From positions 1-39,467 of the forward strand of contig CAYRKW010000027.1 of assembly GCA_964425135.1 (NCBI GenBank): DNA of 39,467 nt. The letters run 5' to 3'. Within the stretch, counting starts at the first letter, position 1. Every line of letters starts with the position of its first letter. A program made the position numbers and the translations under genes. Shown here one piece after another: positions 39,307 to 39,467 of the stretch. The stretch is from CAYLLD01 sp964425135. GTDB taxonomy: Bacteria > Pseudomonadota > Alphaproteobacteria > Rhodobacterales > Rhodobacteraceae. The notes beneath the pieces are model-generated. The model searched no databases and was not told the DNA's origin. It saw nothing but the letters and a program-made list of their open reading frames with translations.

Positions 39307-39382
39307 AGCTCCCGCATCCTTTCGCGATTGACTGACTGGTCGATCTGAGTGAACCTTTCGCGCGATTGCAAGGGAATTTCGT

Positions 39383-39467
39383 ATGGGCGAGCGCGGCGGA
39401 AATGCGAATACTGGTGCGAAAGCCCCGGGAGAGATGACTGCAAAAGATGGCACCGAGCCTATTTTCG
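39383..39467 (+). CDS. 5' end of an unidentified gene running off the window
   Basis: AGGGA lies eight bases before ATG 39383, and the frame stays open for 28 codons to the window edge. The seen part is polar and Gly/Ala-rich (MGERGGNANTGAKAP, then MTAKDGTEPIF), which gives no family. A second possible start is the Met at codon 18. Position divergent from the racemase-family gene, with a 76-bp shared gap, would fit a regulator, but this is guesswork until more sequence is seen. Confidence 0.5.
   Translation, partial: MGERGGNANTGAKAPGEMTAKDGTEPIF

Noticed and set aside
1..39467. CRISPR array, insertion sequence or prophage
   Set aside because: No regularly spaced repeats of the right size, no terminal inverted repeats with a transposase and no phage structural genes were seen.

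Overview
The window looks like a chromosomal segment of an alphaproteobacterium of the order Rhodobacterales (Roseobacter/Rhodobacter group). This rests on gene order and protein character: a dusB(nifR3)-ntrB-ntrC-ntrY-ntrX-trkA-trkH-hfq-hflX run, an ispDF fusion overlapping pgpA and a stand-alone cinA-type gene, an aa3-type ctaD, and an NtrC without the sigma-54 contact loop, as known for Rhodobacter capsulatus. Most of the window is housekeeping DNA. I see no CRISPR array, transposase, integrase or prophage gene.

Layout. 1-533: 3' end of a Gfo/Idh/MocA oxidoreductase. 534-6480 (minus): ctaD, a methyltransferase, a DUF2244 membrane protein, a fumarylacetoacetate-hydrolase-family enzyme and typA. 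6623-7446: lipB (minus) and tRNA-Leu(GAG) (plus). 7790-12901 (plus): a polyamine-type ABC importer operon (ATPase, binding protein, DUF1330 protein, two enlarged permeases). 13324-14271: lipA. 14346-16014 (minus): hpt, then a coupled pair made of a 59-residue membrane protein and a membrane-anchored ClpP-like protein; an array of 11-bp direct repeats lies just upstream of the pair. 16111-16575: ratA-type gene. 16627-20104 (minus): amt, and the overlapping ispDF-pgpA-cinA operon. 20202-32054 (plus): dusB, the nitrogen two-component genes ntrBC and ntrYX, potassium uptake trkA/trkH, hfq and hflX. 32080-37118 (minus): a flagellar export block (lytic transglycosylase, flhA, fliR, flhB, small coiled-coil protein) whose genes all overlap. 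37305-39467: tRNA-Asn(GTT), a solitary PotF-like binding protein, an Asp/Glu-racemase-family gene and the first codons of a divergent gene.

How the genes work together. LipB and LipA make protein-bound lipoate. Amt with NtrBC/NtrYX links ammonium uptake and nitrogen sensing. TrkA/TrkH form one potassium importer, and Hfq with HflX form an RNA/ribosome-stress pair. FlhA, FlhB and FliR are core parts of the flagellar export gate; the transglycosylase probably opens the cell wall for it. The polyamine importer has everything needed for transport, while the second binding protein at 37.5 kb has no local transporter.

Items most worth a second look: the small-membrane-protein/ClpP-like pair with its tandem repeats (14.3-15.5 kb); loss of the GAFTGA loop in both NtrC and NtrX; perfect palindromes before ntrY and over the tRNA-Asn promoter; the FlhB NPKH cleavage motif; and the DUF1330 gene inside the polyamine operon. 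All coordinates and motifs were read by eye, and no database search was run.
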